DNA of 64,000 nucleotides from Dorea sp. AF36-15AT (lineage in GTDB: Bacteria; Bacillota; Clostridia; Lachnospirales; Lachnospiraceae): contig NZ_QUDV01000002.1 in assembly GCF_003477705.1 (NCBI RefSeq), forward strand, positions 248,001 through 312,000, read 5' to 3'. The position numbers and the translations under genes are program-made. Under the pieces are notes generated by a model, which worked only from the letters and a program-made list of their open reading frames with translations, was not told where the DNA came from and made no database searches. Shown here piece by piece: positions 26,164-34,957 of this stretch (positions within the stretch are counted from its first letter, which is position 1; each line of letters opens with the position of its first letter).

Positions 26164-26311
26164 TGCAATAAGCCGCTACGCAGAAATCGTGCTTGCACGA
26201 ATTTCTATATGGCGGCCAATGTTCAGCGAGCCGACAGGCGAGATGACATTGATTGCACGTCGAGTAGGTGTCGGCCTATTCGATTTTTGATGCATAGTTA
26301 GTTGCAACTAA
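26161..26311. repeat. Structured intergenic element ahead of the ABC exporter
   Basis: Between a terminator and the ABC genes lies a ~120-base GC-richer element built of nested inverted repeats. The outer stem is GTGCAAT (26163-26169) / ATTGCAC (26252-26258). Arm 1 is GCCGC (26172) / GCGGC (26212) containing a hairpin TCGTGC (26187-26192) / GCACGA (26195-26200). Arm 2 is AATGT (26218) / ACATT (26246). A separate hairpin, TCGAGTAGG / CCTATTCGA, spans 26260-26283. It is followed by a TTAGTTGCAACTAA palindrome (26298-26311). No open frame is convincing. It may be a mobile palindromic unit or a structured RNA. Confidence 0.5.
26298..26311. promoter_or_regulatory. TTAGTTGCAACTAA palindrome upstream of ABC exporter
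   Basis: A perfect 14-base palindrome 20 bases upstream of the ATPase start. Its form fits MarR-family operators, which often control MacB/FtsX-type exporters. No MarR gene is in the window, so the regulator is unknown. Confidence 0.5.
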
Positions 26312-26330
26312 TTGGCGGAGAGGAAGAGTT

Positions 26331-27029
26331 ATGTTTTTAGAGATCAAAGGAATTACAAAGCATTTTGGTGATGGAGAAAGTCGTGTAAATGTGCTGAAAG
26401 GCATTGATGTGAGTATGGAAAAAGGAGAGATATGCGTGCTTCTGGGACCGTCAGGATCGGGTAAGTCTACGCTGTTGAATATCCTGGGGGGTATTGATCA
26501 GGCAGATGACGGATACATTGCTATCGATGGGGAACGGACGGGTGATATGTCAGAGAAAGAACTGACTTTATATCGGAGAAAGCATTTGGGATATGTGTTT
26601 CAGATGTATAATCTGATCCCGAATCTGAGTATCCGGGAAAATATAGAAGTTGGTGCATACTTAAGTGACAATCCGCTGGATGTCGATGATCTGATGAAGA
26701 CGCTTGGATTGTATGAACACCGGAATAAATTACCGAATCAGCTATCAGGAGGACAGCAGCAGCGTACCGCAATTGGAAGAGCAATTGTGAAAAATCCGGA
26801 TATTCTGTTGTGTGATGAGCCTACAGGTGCGCTGGATTACCATACATCCAAGGAAATATTACAGCTGATCGAAGATGTGAATAAGAAATACGGTAATACG
26901 GTCGTGATGGTTACCCATAATGGGGAAATTGAGCATATGGCTGACCGGGTTGTAAAACTTCGTGATGGAGTGATCCGCAAGAATTATATGAATGAGCACA
27001 AGATACCTGCAATGGATCTGGAATGGTAG
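26331..27029 (+). CDS. MacB-type ABC transporter ATP-binding protein
   Basis: A 232-residue ABC ATPase of the LolD/MacB/FtsE branch: Walker A GPSGSGKST (near 43), Q-loop FQMYNLIP, signature LSGGQQQR, Walker B LLCDEPTGALD and switch His in VTHN. Such ATPases power FtsX-like permeases that export or transduce signals about peptides, lipids or antibiotics. It lies 10 bases before its permease gene. An upstream palindrome suggests inducible control. Confidence 0.92.
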   Translation: MFLEIKGITKHFGDGESRVNVLKGIDVSMEKGEICVLLGPSGSGKSTLLNILGGIDQADDGYIAIDGERTGDMSEKELTLYRRKHLGYVFQMYNLIPNLSIRENIEVGAYLSDNPLDVDDLMKTLGLYEHRNKLPNQLSGGQQQRTAIGRAIVKNPDILLCDEPTGALDYHTSKEILQLIEDVNKKYGNTVVMVTHNGEIEHMADRVVKLRDGVIRKNYMNEHKIPAMDLEW

Positions 27030-27039
27030 GTGGTGAGCG

Positions 27040-29370
27040 ATGAAGAATCCACTGAATAAAAGGCTTCCGCGAGAACTGAAAAGCGAATTTGGTAAATATC
27101 TTGTACTGTTTATTTTTCTGGCAGGGATGATCGCGCTGGTGTCCGGGTTTCTGGTGGCCGATGGAAGTATGCTTAAGGCATATGAACAGAGCTTTGAAAA
27201 GTATAATATCGAAGATGGTAATTTTGAACTGGATGAAGAAGCGTCAGATGGTACGCTGCAGAAAATCGAACAGGATGGCGTAACTGTATATCCGAATTAT
27301 TATATTGAAGAAGAGACGAAAGATGTAGACAGTACGATTCGAATCTTCAAACCTCGTACAGATGTTGATAAGGTTTGTCTGATGCAGGGAAAGATGCCGG
27401 AGAAGGCAGATGAGATCGCAATTGACCGTATGTATGCAGATAATAATGAATTGAAGGTTGGAGATGATCTGAAAGTCGGTAAGCAGTCATTAAAAATCAC
27501 CGGACTTGTAGCCTTGTCTGACTACAGCGCTTTGTTTTCCAATACATCGGATATGATGTTTGATGCAACCAAATTCGGGGTAGCAATTATGACAGAAGAT
27601 GGCTTTGCTACATTAGACGACACACATATTCACTATAGTTATGCCTGGAAATATAATGATCCACCGAAAAATGATACAGAAGCCAAGACAATGGGAGAAG
27701 ATTTTCTGAAAAAACTGGCAAAAAGAGGAACGATTGTGAATTATATTCCGGAATTCGTCAATCAGGCAATTATATTTACGGGTGACGATATGGGAGGAGA
27801 CAGTGCGATGTTTACTGCTTTTCTGTATATCGTAGTAGCAATTATTGCATTCGTATTTGCGATTACTACCAGTAATACGATATCCAAAGAAGCGACTGTT
27901 ATCGGTACACTTCGGGCATCCGGATATACAAAACGAGAACTGATCCGGCATTATATGACGATGCCGGTGATCGTGATGTTAGCTGCGGCAGTAGTCGGAA
28001 ATATACTGGGCTATACTGTACTGAAAGGTTATATGGCTGCCATGTATTACGGCAGTTACAGTCTGCCGACCTATGTGACTATATGGAGTGCAGATGCGTT
28101 TATCAAAACAACATTGGTTCCGATCCTGATCCTGATGTTGATCAACTACGTGACCTTGCGCAGCAAGCTGTCGATGTCACCGCTCAAATTTATGCGGAGA
28201 GATCTCAGCAGACGAAAAAAGAAAAAGATCGTACATCTGAGCAGTCGGATTCATTTTGTTACAAGATTCCGGTTCAGAATCATTTTCCAGAATGTACCGA
28301 ACTATATTACGATATTTGTCGGTGTATTTTTTGCCAATCTGATCCTGTTATTCGGCTTGATGTTCAGTCCGCTCTTAGCTCACTTTGAACAGGATATAAC
28401 ACATAGCATGCTATGTAAATATCAGTATGTGCTTCAGGATATGGATAGTGAAGAATTCTCAGATGCACCGGATGGCACGATGACCAATGTGTTATATAAA
28501 TTTTATACAGATTCACTGTTGGCTACGTCCACAAAAGGTGCAGAAAAATACAGCATAAATACATTAAAGACACAGGAAGGCAAGCTGAAAAGCGAAGATG
28601 TTATGGTATATGGAGTCAGCCCGGGCAGTGCGTATGTGGACATTGAATTCCAGAATCCGGATGATATTTATATATCCAATGCATTTGCGGAAAAACACAA
28701 TATACATGTGGGTGACAGTGTTACACTGGATGAGCCGTATGATGATAACGATTATACATTTAAGATAGCGGGAATTTATACATATCCGGCATCCATTGCA
28801 GTCTTTATGGAACAGGATCAGTATAATAAAGTATTCAATAAACAGGAAGGATACTTTAACGGATATTTCGCTGATAAGAAGATTACGGATATCAGTGATG
28901 AAATGATATCGACGGTCATGACCAAAGACGATCTGGATAAGACATGCAGACAGCTGGAAGTATCTATGGGAAATATGATGGTATTATTCCAGGGATTTGG
29001 TGTAATCATGTTTGTACTTATCATTTACCTGTTGTCCAAGATCATTATCGAAAAGAATGCCCAGTCCATATCCATGGCAAAGATCCTGGGATATACGAAT
29101 CATGAAATTAACCGTTTGTATATCACAGCAACGACCATTGTAGTAGTATTGTCGTTGATCCTTACAATTCCGTTGGCAAATATTACGATTGAGGAGATAT
29201 GTAAAGCTGCATTTGCTCAGTTTTCCGGATGGCTGCCATATTATGTACCAGAGATTACCTTTGTGAAAATGTTTGCGGCAGGAGTGATAGCTTATGCACT
29301 GGTAGCGTTTTTTCAGATACGGAAGGTGAAACGGATCCCGATGACAGATGCATTGAAAAATGTAGAATAG
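27040..29370 (+). CDS. FtsX-like ABC transporter permease
   Basis: A 776-residue permease with two FtsX domains: one membrane segment at ~18-40, a large extracytoplasmic domain (about 45-250), three helices (250-370), then a second extracytoplasmic domain (about 450-640) and three C-terminal helices. This is the layout of Firmicutes peptide-antibiotic or bacitracin-type exporters and of MacB-like mechanotransmitters. The cargo is not determinable. The gene follows the ATPase by 10 bases and ends at terminator 29377-29405. Confidence 0.88.
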   Translation: MKNPLNKRLPRELKSEFGKYLVLFIFLAGMIALVSGFLVADGSMLKAYEQSFEKYNIEDGNFELDEEASDGTLQKIEQDGVTVYPNYYIEEETKDVDSTIRIFKPRTDVDKVCLMQGKMPEKADEIAIDRMYADNNELKVGDDLKVGKQSLKITGLVALSDYSALFSNTSDMMFDATKFGVAIMTEDGFATLDDTHIHYSYAWKYNDPPKNDTEAKTMGEDFLKKLAKRGTIVNYIPEFVNQAIIFTGDDMGGDSAMFTAFLYIVVAIIAFVFAITTSNTISKEATVIGTLRASGYTKRELIRHYMTMPVIVMLAAAVVGNILGYTVLKGYMAAMYYGSYSLPTYVTIWSADAFIKTTLVPILILMLINYVTLRSKLSMSPLKFMRRDLSRRKKKKIVHLSSRIHFVTRFRFRIIFQNVPNYITIFVGVFFANLILLFGLMFSPLLAHFEQDITHSMLCKYQYVLQDMDSEEFSDAPDGTMTNVLYKFYTDSLLATSTKGAEKYSINTLKTQEGKLKSEDVMVYGVSPGSAYVDIEFQNPDDIYISNAFAEKHNIHVGDSVTLDEPYDDNDYTFKIAGIYTYPASIAVFMEQDQYNKVFNKQEGYFNGYFADKKITDISDEMISTVMTKDDLDKTCRQLEVSMGNMMVLFQGFGVIMFVLIIYLLSKIIIEKNAQSISMAKILGYTNHEINRLYITATTIVVVLSLILTIPLANITIEEICKAAFAQFSGWLPYYVPEITFVKMFAAGVIAYALVAFFQIRKVKRIPMTDALKNVE

Positions 29371-29376
29371 ACACAG

Positions 29377-29406
29377 AAGAGTGCTTCGAAAGGTGCACTC
29401 TTTTTA
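29377..29406 (+). terminator. Terminator of the ABC exporter operon
   Basis: GAGTGC (29379-29384) pairs with GCACTC (29395-29400) and is followed by TTTTT. Confidence 0.75.
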
Positions 29407-29516
29407 ACTGCTGTTTTATGGGGATTCGCGCTTTTATTCCACATGAAACTGTGCTAACATTAAGTAAGTGTATGAACAGGGGGATAACAGCAGATATAAG
29501 AAAAGAGGGAGTAATC

Positions 29517-30020
29517 ATGAGGGAGCAATTGACAAAAAGTGATGTAGAAAAGATACAGGAAGAGATCGAATATCGGAAGCTTGTGGTCAGAAAGAATGCG
29601 ATCGAGGCGGTCAAAGAAGCCAGAGCGCACGGTGATCTGAGCGAGAATTTTGAATATCATGCGGCAAAAAAAGATAAAAATCAGAATGAGAGCCGTATCC
29701 GTTATCTGGAGCGTATGCTGAAGACTGCGGAAGTAATCGATGATTCATCTGCGGATAATGAAGTGGGTATCAACAATACGGTAACTCTTTACTGTGAGGA
29801 TGACGATGAGACGGAAGTATATAAGCTGGTAACCTCGGTTAGGGGGAGTTCACTGAATGGACGCATCAGCATTGAATCACCGATGGGAAAGGCACTGCTT
29901 GGACACAAAGAAGGTGACAGGGTGTATATCGAAGTACAGCCGGGAGCCGGATATTATGTAGTGATCAAAAAGATAGATAAAACAGGAGAAAGCGAAGAAG
30001 ATACGATTCGTAAATTCTAG
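29517..30020 (+). CDS. GreA/GreB-family transcription factor
   Basis: A 167-residue protein of the transcript-cleavage factor family, which enters the RNA polymerase secondary channel and rescues backtracked complexes. The N-terminal coiled coil (1-80) has the tip motif ARAHGDLSENFEY with the acidic residues needed for cleavage. The C-terminal FKBP-like domain (90-167) has SPMGKALLGHKEGDRV. The start at 29517 was preferred to an in-frame start at 29229, since the extra residues lie in the ABC permease and terminator; AGAGGGAG precedes 29517. It diverges from typical GreA, so a paralogous role is possible. Confidence 0.85.
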   Translation: MREQLTKSDVEKIQEEIEYRKLVVRKNAIEAVKEARAHGDLSENFEYHAAKKDKNQNESRIRYLERMLKTAEVIDDSSADNEVGINNTVTLYCEDDDETEVYKLVTSVRGSSLNGRISIESPMGKALLGHKEGDRVYIEVQPGAGYYVVIKKIDKTGESEEDTIRKF

Positions 30021-30057
30021 GATATAAAGAATAAGATAAAGGAGAAAATAAGACACT

Positions 30058-30795
30058 ATGGATCAGAAATTATATGATCAGGTAGAACCAAAGGCAGAGT
30101 TCCTGATACAGGCATTACCGTATATCCGGGATTTCAGTGACAAAATTGTGGTAATCGAGTATGGCTGCCGTAAGTATTTAAGCCCGATTGATGAGCAGAC
30201 ACTGATGAAAGATATTGCACTGCTCAAGACGGTTGGCATGCGGCCGGTTGTAGTACATGATACGCCGATGGGAGCGGACAAGTTTCGTGAGAATAAAAGG
30301 ATTGCCAAGCTGATTGAGCTGTGCGGTGTGAAAGCCATCGGTATCTGCGGCATGGATCTGGATACGCTGCATATGGCATTAGATAATGATTTTATCCCGG
30401 TTATCGTACCGAATGACATTGATAATGAATATGAATTGATTGATCCGAAAGATGCATCATTAGAAGTAGCAGTCGGCTTAAAGGCGGACAAGTTAGTCTA
30501 TCTGTCATCCCACAGAGGTATCTGGAAGGATGTAGAACGCACTAAGGTGTATCCGAGACTTACCGTAGATGAAGTCCATCAGCTGCTGGATGAGGGAAAA
30601 GTGACAGAAGGTGTGATAAGCAGAGTAGAACGTGGATTCCGTGCAGTCGAACAGGGGGTAAACCGTGTACATCTGGTAGATGGACGTATACCACACGCAC
30701 TGATTCTGGAATTTTTCAGCAAAGCAGGTGTCGGAACCATCATTATCAAAGAAAAAGATATTCTGTATCCGCATGAGTTAGAATTGGATGAATAA
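30058..30795 (+). CDS. ArgB-like amino acid kinase-fold protein, probably non-canonical
   Basis: A 245-residue protein related to acetylglutamate kinase but shorter than the usual ~290-300. The C-terminal half is ArgB-like: EGVISRVERGFRAVEQGV, then VHLVDGRIPHALILEFFSKAGVGT. In the N-terminal half the catalytic K-x-G-G start is replaced by VIEYGCRKYLS, and the HGGGP loop that binds phosphate and acetylglutamate is replaced by HDTPMG. Loss of the lysine and glycines suggests an altered substrate or a catalytically dead, regulatory paralogue. No arginine genes are nearby. AAAGGAG precedes the start. Confidence 0.7.
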   Translation: MDQKLYDQVEPKAEFLIQALPYIRDFSDKIVVIEYGCRKYLSPIDEQTLMKDIALLKTVGMRPVVVHDTPMGADKFRENKRIAKLIELCGVKAIGICGMDLDTLHMALDNDFIPVIVPNDIDNEYELIDPKDASLEVAVGLKADKLVYLSSHRGIWKDVERTKVYPRLTVDEVHQLLDEGKVTEGVISRVERGFRAVEQGVNRVHLVDGRIPHALILEFFSKAGVGTIIIKEKDILYPHELELDE

Positions 30796-30862
30796 GGAAA
30801 GATCTCTTGAATTATTGCACATATACAAGTATAATAGCACTGTATTAGGCGATGCCTTGATC

Positions 30863-30902
30863 CACGTCTGTTAGGGAAAATTCTCTGACAGGCGTGTTTT
30901 TG
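30863..30902 (+). terminator. Terminator after the ArgB-like gene
   Basis: CACGTCTGT (30863-30871) pairs with ACAGGCGTG (30888-30896), one G-T pair, followed by TTTTTG. Confidence 0.75.
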
Positions 30903-30941
30903 TTGTATAGCATTTTTTAACAAAAATATTCGGAGGTTTTT

Positions 30942-31832
30942 ATGGAAAACATATATTTAAAACGGATAAGTACGGTTGCGACGGTGATTTTTGGAAATGT
31001 ATTATATGCACTTGTGGTCAGGCTGTTTTTGCTGCCGGGCAATCTGATGACAGGAGGCACGACTGGTATCGGTCTGGTGGTGAACCATTTTACAGGATTG
31101 TCCATTTCCGGATTTGTACTGGTGTTCAATATTATAATGCTATTAGTCGGAGTAGCATTTCTTGGTAAAAAGTTTGCACTGACTACGGTGATAAGTTCTT
31201 TTACGTATCCAATCGCATTGGAAGCAGCCAACCGAATTTTCGGGAATTATGTGATTACGGAGAATGCCATGCTGAATACAATTTTTGCCGGACTTGGTGT
31301 CGGTATAGGACTTGGCGTGGTTATTCGTACAGGTGCATCTACAGGAGGTATGGACATTCCGCCGCTGGTATTGCATAAGTATTTCAGGATTCCGGTATCT
31401 GTGAGCCTGAATGCATTTGATATGCTGATACTGGTCATGCAGGTAATCTATAATCCGCCGGAAAGAGTACTATATGGGATCCTTCTTGTACTTGTGTATA
31501 CGACCGTGCTGGATAAAGTGCTGATGATGGGAAGTACGAAGACGGAGGTTAAGATCATCAGCAGTCAGGTGGAAGAGATACGACAGGCGATACTGGCTCA
31601 GGTGGACCGGGGTGTGACGATGCTTTATGGTGAAGGCGGATACCGTCAGGAACGAACTCAGATCGTGCTGAGTATTGTATCGAATCGTGAACTTCCACAG
31701 GTAGAGAAGCTGATCAGACAGATCGATCCGGAGGCATTTATGATTGTTAGCAGGGTTACAGAAGTGCGCGGACGAGGCTTTTCATTGAGTAAACATTACG
31801 GAGAAGAACAGAAAAATGGCGATGCTCTATAA
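30942..31832 (+). CDS. YitT-family membrane protein
   Basis: A 296-residue protein with five or six N-terminal membrane helices (about 10-200, YitT/DUF161) and a soluble C-terminal DUF2179 domain (about 205-290). The glycine-rich helix LLPGNLMTGGTTGIGLV and GVVIRTGASTGGMDI are typical. The family is common in Firmicutes; its transport role is poorly defined. GGAGG precedes ATG 30942. It stands alone between the ArgB-like gene terminator and purO. Confidence 0.85.
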   Translation: MENIYLKRISTVATVIFGNVLYALVVRLFLLPGNLMTGGTTGIGLVVNHFTGLSISGFVLVFNIIMLLVGVAFLGKKFALTTVISSFTYPIALEAANRIFGNYVITENAMLNTIFAGLGVGIGLGVVIRTGASTGGMDIPPLVLHKYFRIPVSVSLNAFDMLILVMQVIYNPPERVLYGILLVLVYTTVLDKVLMMGSTKTEVKIISSQVEEIRQAILAQVDRGVTMLYGEGGYRQERTQIVLSIVSNRELPQVEKLIRQIDPEAFMIVSRVTEVRGRGFSLSKHYGEEQKNGDAL

Positions 31833-31945
31833 GCAGTGATTATAAATAGCTCCAAGGATAAATAAACAGTCAGCTACTGGAAATGACAGCCATAGTTCTA
31901 TATAATGATACTGTATCTAATTGTTCAGTAAAAGGAGAAGGATTC

Positions 31946-32659
31946 ATGGAAATGTTGTCAATTGAGAAGGAACTGAAGGAAAATGCATATCCTGGAAGAG
32001 GAATTATCATTGGAAAGAGTGCTGATGGCACAAAAGCGGTAACAGCTTACTTTATTATGGGAAGAAGCGAGAACAGCCGTAACCGTATTTTTGTAGAAGA
32101 CGGAGAAGGCATCCGCACACAGGCATTTGACGAGTCCAAGCTGACAGATCCAAGCCTGATTATCTATGCGCCGGTACGTGTGCTTGGCAATAAGACGATC
32201 GTGACAAATGGAGATCAGACAGATACGATCTACGAGGGCATGGACAAGCAGCTGACTTTTGAACAGTCACTGAGAAGCAGAGAATTTGAGCCGGACGGAC
32301 CGAATTACACACCTCGTATTTCCGGAGTTATGCACGTTGAGAATGGAAGATATAACTACGCAATGTCTATCCTCAAGAGTAATAACGGTGATCCGTCAAG
32401 CTGTAACCGTTATACATTTGCATATGAGAATGCAAAAGCGGGAGAAGGACATTTTATCCATACTTATATGCATGATGGTAATCCGTTGCCAAGCTTTGAG
32501 GGAGAGCCGAAGCTTGTGGCAATCCCGGATGATATGAATGCATTCACAGATCTGTTATGGAACAGTCTGAATGAGGATAATAAAGTATCTCTGTTTGTGC
32601 GTTATATTGATATTGCAACAGGTAACTATGAGTCAAAGATTGTAAATAAAAATAAATAA
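31946..32659 (+). CDS. purO: IMP cyclohydrolase, PurO type
   Basis: A 237-residue enzyme closing the purine ring: FAICAR to IMP, the last step of de novo purine synthesis. It belongs to the PurO fold (NTN-hydrolase-like), distinct from the N-terminal domain of bifunctional PurH. Readable blocks are the N-terminal [31 protein letters not shown], and a middle NYTPRISGV segment. The start at 31946 is supported by AAAAGGAGAAGG upstream; an earlier ATG at 31883 lacks one. The AICAR transformylase gene follows after 13 bases, which completes the PurH reaction pair. Confidence 0.88.
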   Translation: MEMLSIEKELKENAYPGRGIIIGKSADGTKAVTAYFIMGRSENSRNRIFVEDGEGIRTQAFDESKLTDPSLIIYAPVRVLGNKTIVTNGDQTDTIYEGMDKQLTFEQSLRSREFEPDGPNYTPRISGVMHVENGRYNYAMSILKSNNGDPSSCNRYTFAYENAKAGEGHFIHTYMHDGNPLPSFEGEPKLVAIPDDMNAFTDLLWNSLNEDNKVSLFVRYIDIATGNYESKIVNKNK

Positions 32660-32672
32660 GGAGCGGATAAGG

Positions 32673-33851
32673 ATGAAAGAGTTAGAACTGAAATACGGAT
32701 GTAACCCGAATCAGAAACCATCAAGAATCTATATGGCAGACGGAAGCGAACTCCCGATCAAGGTGCTGTGTGGACGTCCTGGATATATCAATTTTCTGGA
32801 TGCATTTAATGGATGGCAGCTTGTAAAAGAGCTGAAGAAAGCAACCGGACTTCCGGCAGCTACATCTTTCAAGCATGTATCGCCGGCAGGTGCTGCAGTG
32901 GGACTTCCGCTTTCTGAGACACTGGCGAAGATCTACTGGGTAGATGACCTTGGTGAGCTGTCGCCGCTTGCCAGTGCATATGCAAGAGCCAGAGGTGCCG
33001 ACCGTATGTCTTCCTTCGGTGATTTTATTTCTCTGTCAGATGTCTGTGATGTAGATACAGCCAGACTGATCAAGAGAGAGGTTTCGGACGGTGTGATCGC
33101 ACCGGGATATGAGCCGGAGGCACTTGAGATTCTGAAACAGAAAAAGAACGGCAATTACAATGTGATCCAGATCGATCCGGATTATGTACCGGCTGCACTG
33201 GAACACAAGGATGTATTTGGTATTACATTTGAACAGGGAAGAAATGAGCTGAATATTGACGAGCATTTCTTCGATGAGATCGTAACAGAGAATAAAGAGA
33301 TGACTGAGCAGGCTAAGATTGATCTTGCGATTTCGATGATCACACTGAAGTATACACAGTCCAACTCTGTATGCTATGTGAAAGATGGACAGGCAATCGG
33401 TATCGGTGCCGGACAGCAGTCACGTATCCACTGTACACGACTGGCTGGTCAGAAGGCTGATAACTGGTGGCTGAGACAGTGCCCGAAGGTGCTGAATCTT
33501 CCATTTAAGGAAGGTATCCGCCGTGCAGACAGAGATAATGCGATCGATCTGTACATTGGCGACGAATACATGGATGTGCTGAACGATGAAGCATGGCCGA
33601 ACACATTTTCAGAGAAGCCGGAAGTATTTACCAGGGAAGAGAAACGCGCATGGTTAGACAAGCTGACAGATGTAGCACTTGGATCTGATGCATTCTTTCC
33701 ATTTGGCGATAACATCGAGCGTGCACATAAGAGTGGCGTAAAATATATCGCTCAGCCGGGCGGATCTGTCAGAGATGACAATGTAATCGAGACCTGTAAC
33801 AAATACGACATGGTTATGGCATTTACAGGCATCCGTCTGTTCCATCACTAA
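32673..33851 (+). CDS. purV: Stand-alone AICAR formyltransferase
   Basis: A 392-residue enzyme transferring a formyl group from 10-formyl-THF to AICAR, giving FAICAR. It corresponds to the C-terminal domain of Pur[13 protein letters not shown] at the start, [13 protein letters not shown] with the catalytic Lys-His pair, and [22 protein letters not shown] near 228. No MGS-like IMP cyclohydrolase domain precedes it; that function is supplied by the neighbouring purO gene. GGAG precedes ATG 32673. Terminator 33873-33907 follows. Confidence 0.88.
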   Translation: MKELELKYGCNPNQKPSRIYMADGSELPIKVLCGRPGYINFLDAFNGWQLVKELKKATGLPAATSFKHVSPAGAAVGLPLSETLAKIYWVDDLGELSPLASAYARARGADRMSSFGDFISLSDVCDVDTARLIKREVSDGVIAPGYEPEALEILKQKKNGNYNVIQIDPDYVPAALEHKDVFGITFEQGRNELNIDEHFFDEIVTENKEMTEQAKIDLAISMITLKYTQSNSVCYVKDGQAIGIGAGQQSRIHCTRLAGQKADNWWLRQCPKVLNLPFKEGIRRADRDNAIDLYIGDEYMDVLNDEAWPNTFSEKPEVFTREEKRAWLDKLTDVALGSDAFFPFGDNIERAHKSGVKYIAQPGGSVRDDNVIETCNKYDMVMAFTGIRLFHH

Positions 33852-33872
33852 TAAGAAAAATAGAGTATATCC

Positions 33873-33907
33873 GATGCGTGTCATTCAGTTGGCACGCATC
33901 TTTCTTT
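33873..33907 (+). terminator. Terminator of purO-purV
   Basis: GATGCGTG (33873-33880) pairs with CACGCATC (33893-33900), followed by TTTCTTT. Confidence 0.85.
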
Positions 33908-33959
33908 ATGAATAAAAGAATGTTATAATGGGCGAAAAGCTTATAATCGGAGGATGACA

Positions 33960-34595
33960 ATGAGGAAGAAAGAACGGGCGCTGGAAATCATACAGCGTTT
34001 AAAAGAAGAATATCCGGATGCAGACTGCACGCTGGACTATGATCAGGCATGGAAGCTGCTGGTCAGTGTCCGGTTGGCGGCACAATGCACCGATGCCAGA
34101 GTGAATGTTGTGGTAGAAGATCTATATGCTAAGTATCCGACGGTGGATGCGCTGGCAGCAGCGGAGCCGGAAGAGATCGAGGCGATTGTGAAGCCGTGTG
34201 GATTAGGGAAAAGCAAGGCGCGAGACATCAGTGCCTGTATGCGGATCCTGCGTGATGAATATGGCGGTAATGTGCCGGACGATTTTGATAAATTATTGAA
34301 GCTCCCGGGAGTCGGCAGAAAGAGTGCGAACCTGATCATGGGAGATGTGTTTGGCAAACCGGCGATCGTAACGGATACACATTGCATCCGTCTGACGAAC
34401 CGAATGGGACTGGTAGATGGTATTAAAGATCCGAAAAAGGTGGAAATGGAATTATGGAAGATTATTCCGCCGGAGGAAGGCAGTGATTTCTGTCACCGAC
34501 TTGTAAATCATGGACGGGAGGTCTGTACGGCAAGAACGAAACCACATTGTGACAGATGCTGTCTTGCTGATATATGCAAGAAAGTCGGAGTGTAA
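33960..34595 (+). CDS. nth: Endonuclease III
   Basis: A 211-residue base-excision-repair enzyme removing oxidised pyrimidines and cutting at abasic sites. The helix-hairpin-helix LPGVGRKSA carries the catalytic Lys and IVTDTHCIRL the catalytic Asp. The C-terminal iron-sulfur motif has four Cys (CTARTKPHCDRCCLADIC), with seven rather than six residues between the first two, plus an extra adjacent Cys. Start 33960 is preferred because CGGAGG lies six bases upstream; the ATG at 33954 abuts the ribosome site. Confidence 0.93.
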   Translation: MRKKERALEIIQRLKEEYPDADCTLDYDQAWKLLVSVRLAAQCTDARVNVVVEDLYAKYPTVDALAAAEPEEIEAIVKPCGLGKSKARDISACMRILRDEYGGNVPDDFDKLLKLPGVGRKSANLIMGDVFGKPAIVTDTHCIRLTNRMGLVDGIKDPKKVEMELWKIIPPEEGSDFCHRLVNHGREVCTARTKPHCDRCCLADICKKVGV

Positions 34596-34663
34596 CGCGG
34601 TCGAATATAAACGAATATAAAGTTGATAGCTGATGCTAATGATGATAATGGAGTGTGATATAA

Positions 34664-34957
34664 ATGGCAGATATTGCAGGAATGCTGGATGAATTACAGC
34701 ATAAGACAGCGCATAATCCGGAATGGAAGGCAAGATTTCTTGCGTCCAGAGAGGAAGCAGATCCGATTTCCGCATTTTGCAGGATTTGCAGAGAATTTGG
34801 ATATGAGATCTATGAGGTGGATCTGATCTGTGCCGGAGAGAACTTTTATGCATCGATGCGCAGAAGCACCAATGGCGGAGGAGAAAATTCGCCCAAATTA
34901 CTAGGTGAGGATGATTTCTATGAACTCTTTTTCGCCGGATTGGAGAATGATAAATGA
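34664..34957 (+). CDS. Small protein of unknown function, coupled to glpP
   Basis: A 97-residue acidic protein, not recognised with confidence. The N-terminal helical part (IAGMLDELQHKTAHNPEW) and DPISAFCRICREFGYEIYEVDL vaguely recall Nif11-like helical domains; a GGGEN stretch follows. No signal peptide or membrane segment is present. Its stop overlaps the glpP start by 4 bases (ATGA), so the two are translationally coupled and may act together. The ribosome site is weak (GGAGTG). Confidence 0.5.
   Translation: MADIAGMLDELQHKTAHNPEWKARFLASREEADPISAFCRICREFGYEIYEVDLICAGENFYASMRRSTNGGGENSPKLLGEDDFYELFFAGLENDK

Noticed and set aside
29229..29516. N-terminal extension of the GreA-like protein
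   Set aside because: The extra codons lie inside the permease gene in another frame and across a terminator. A ribosome site supports ATG 29517.
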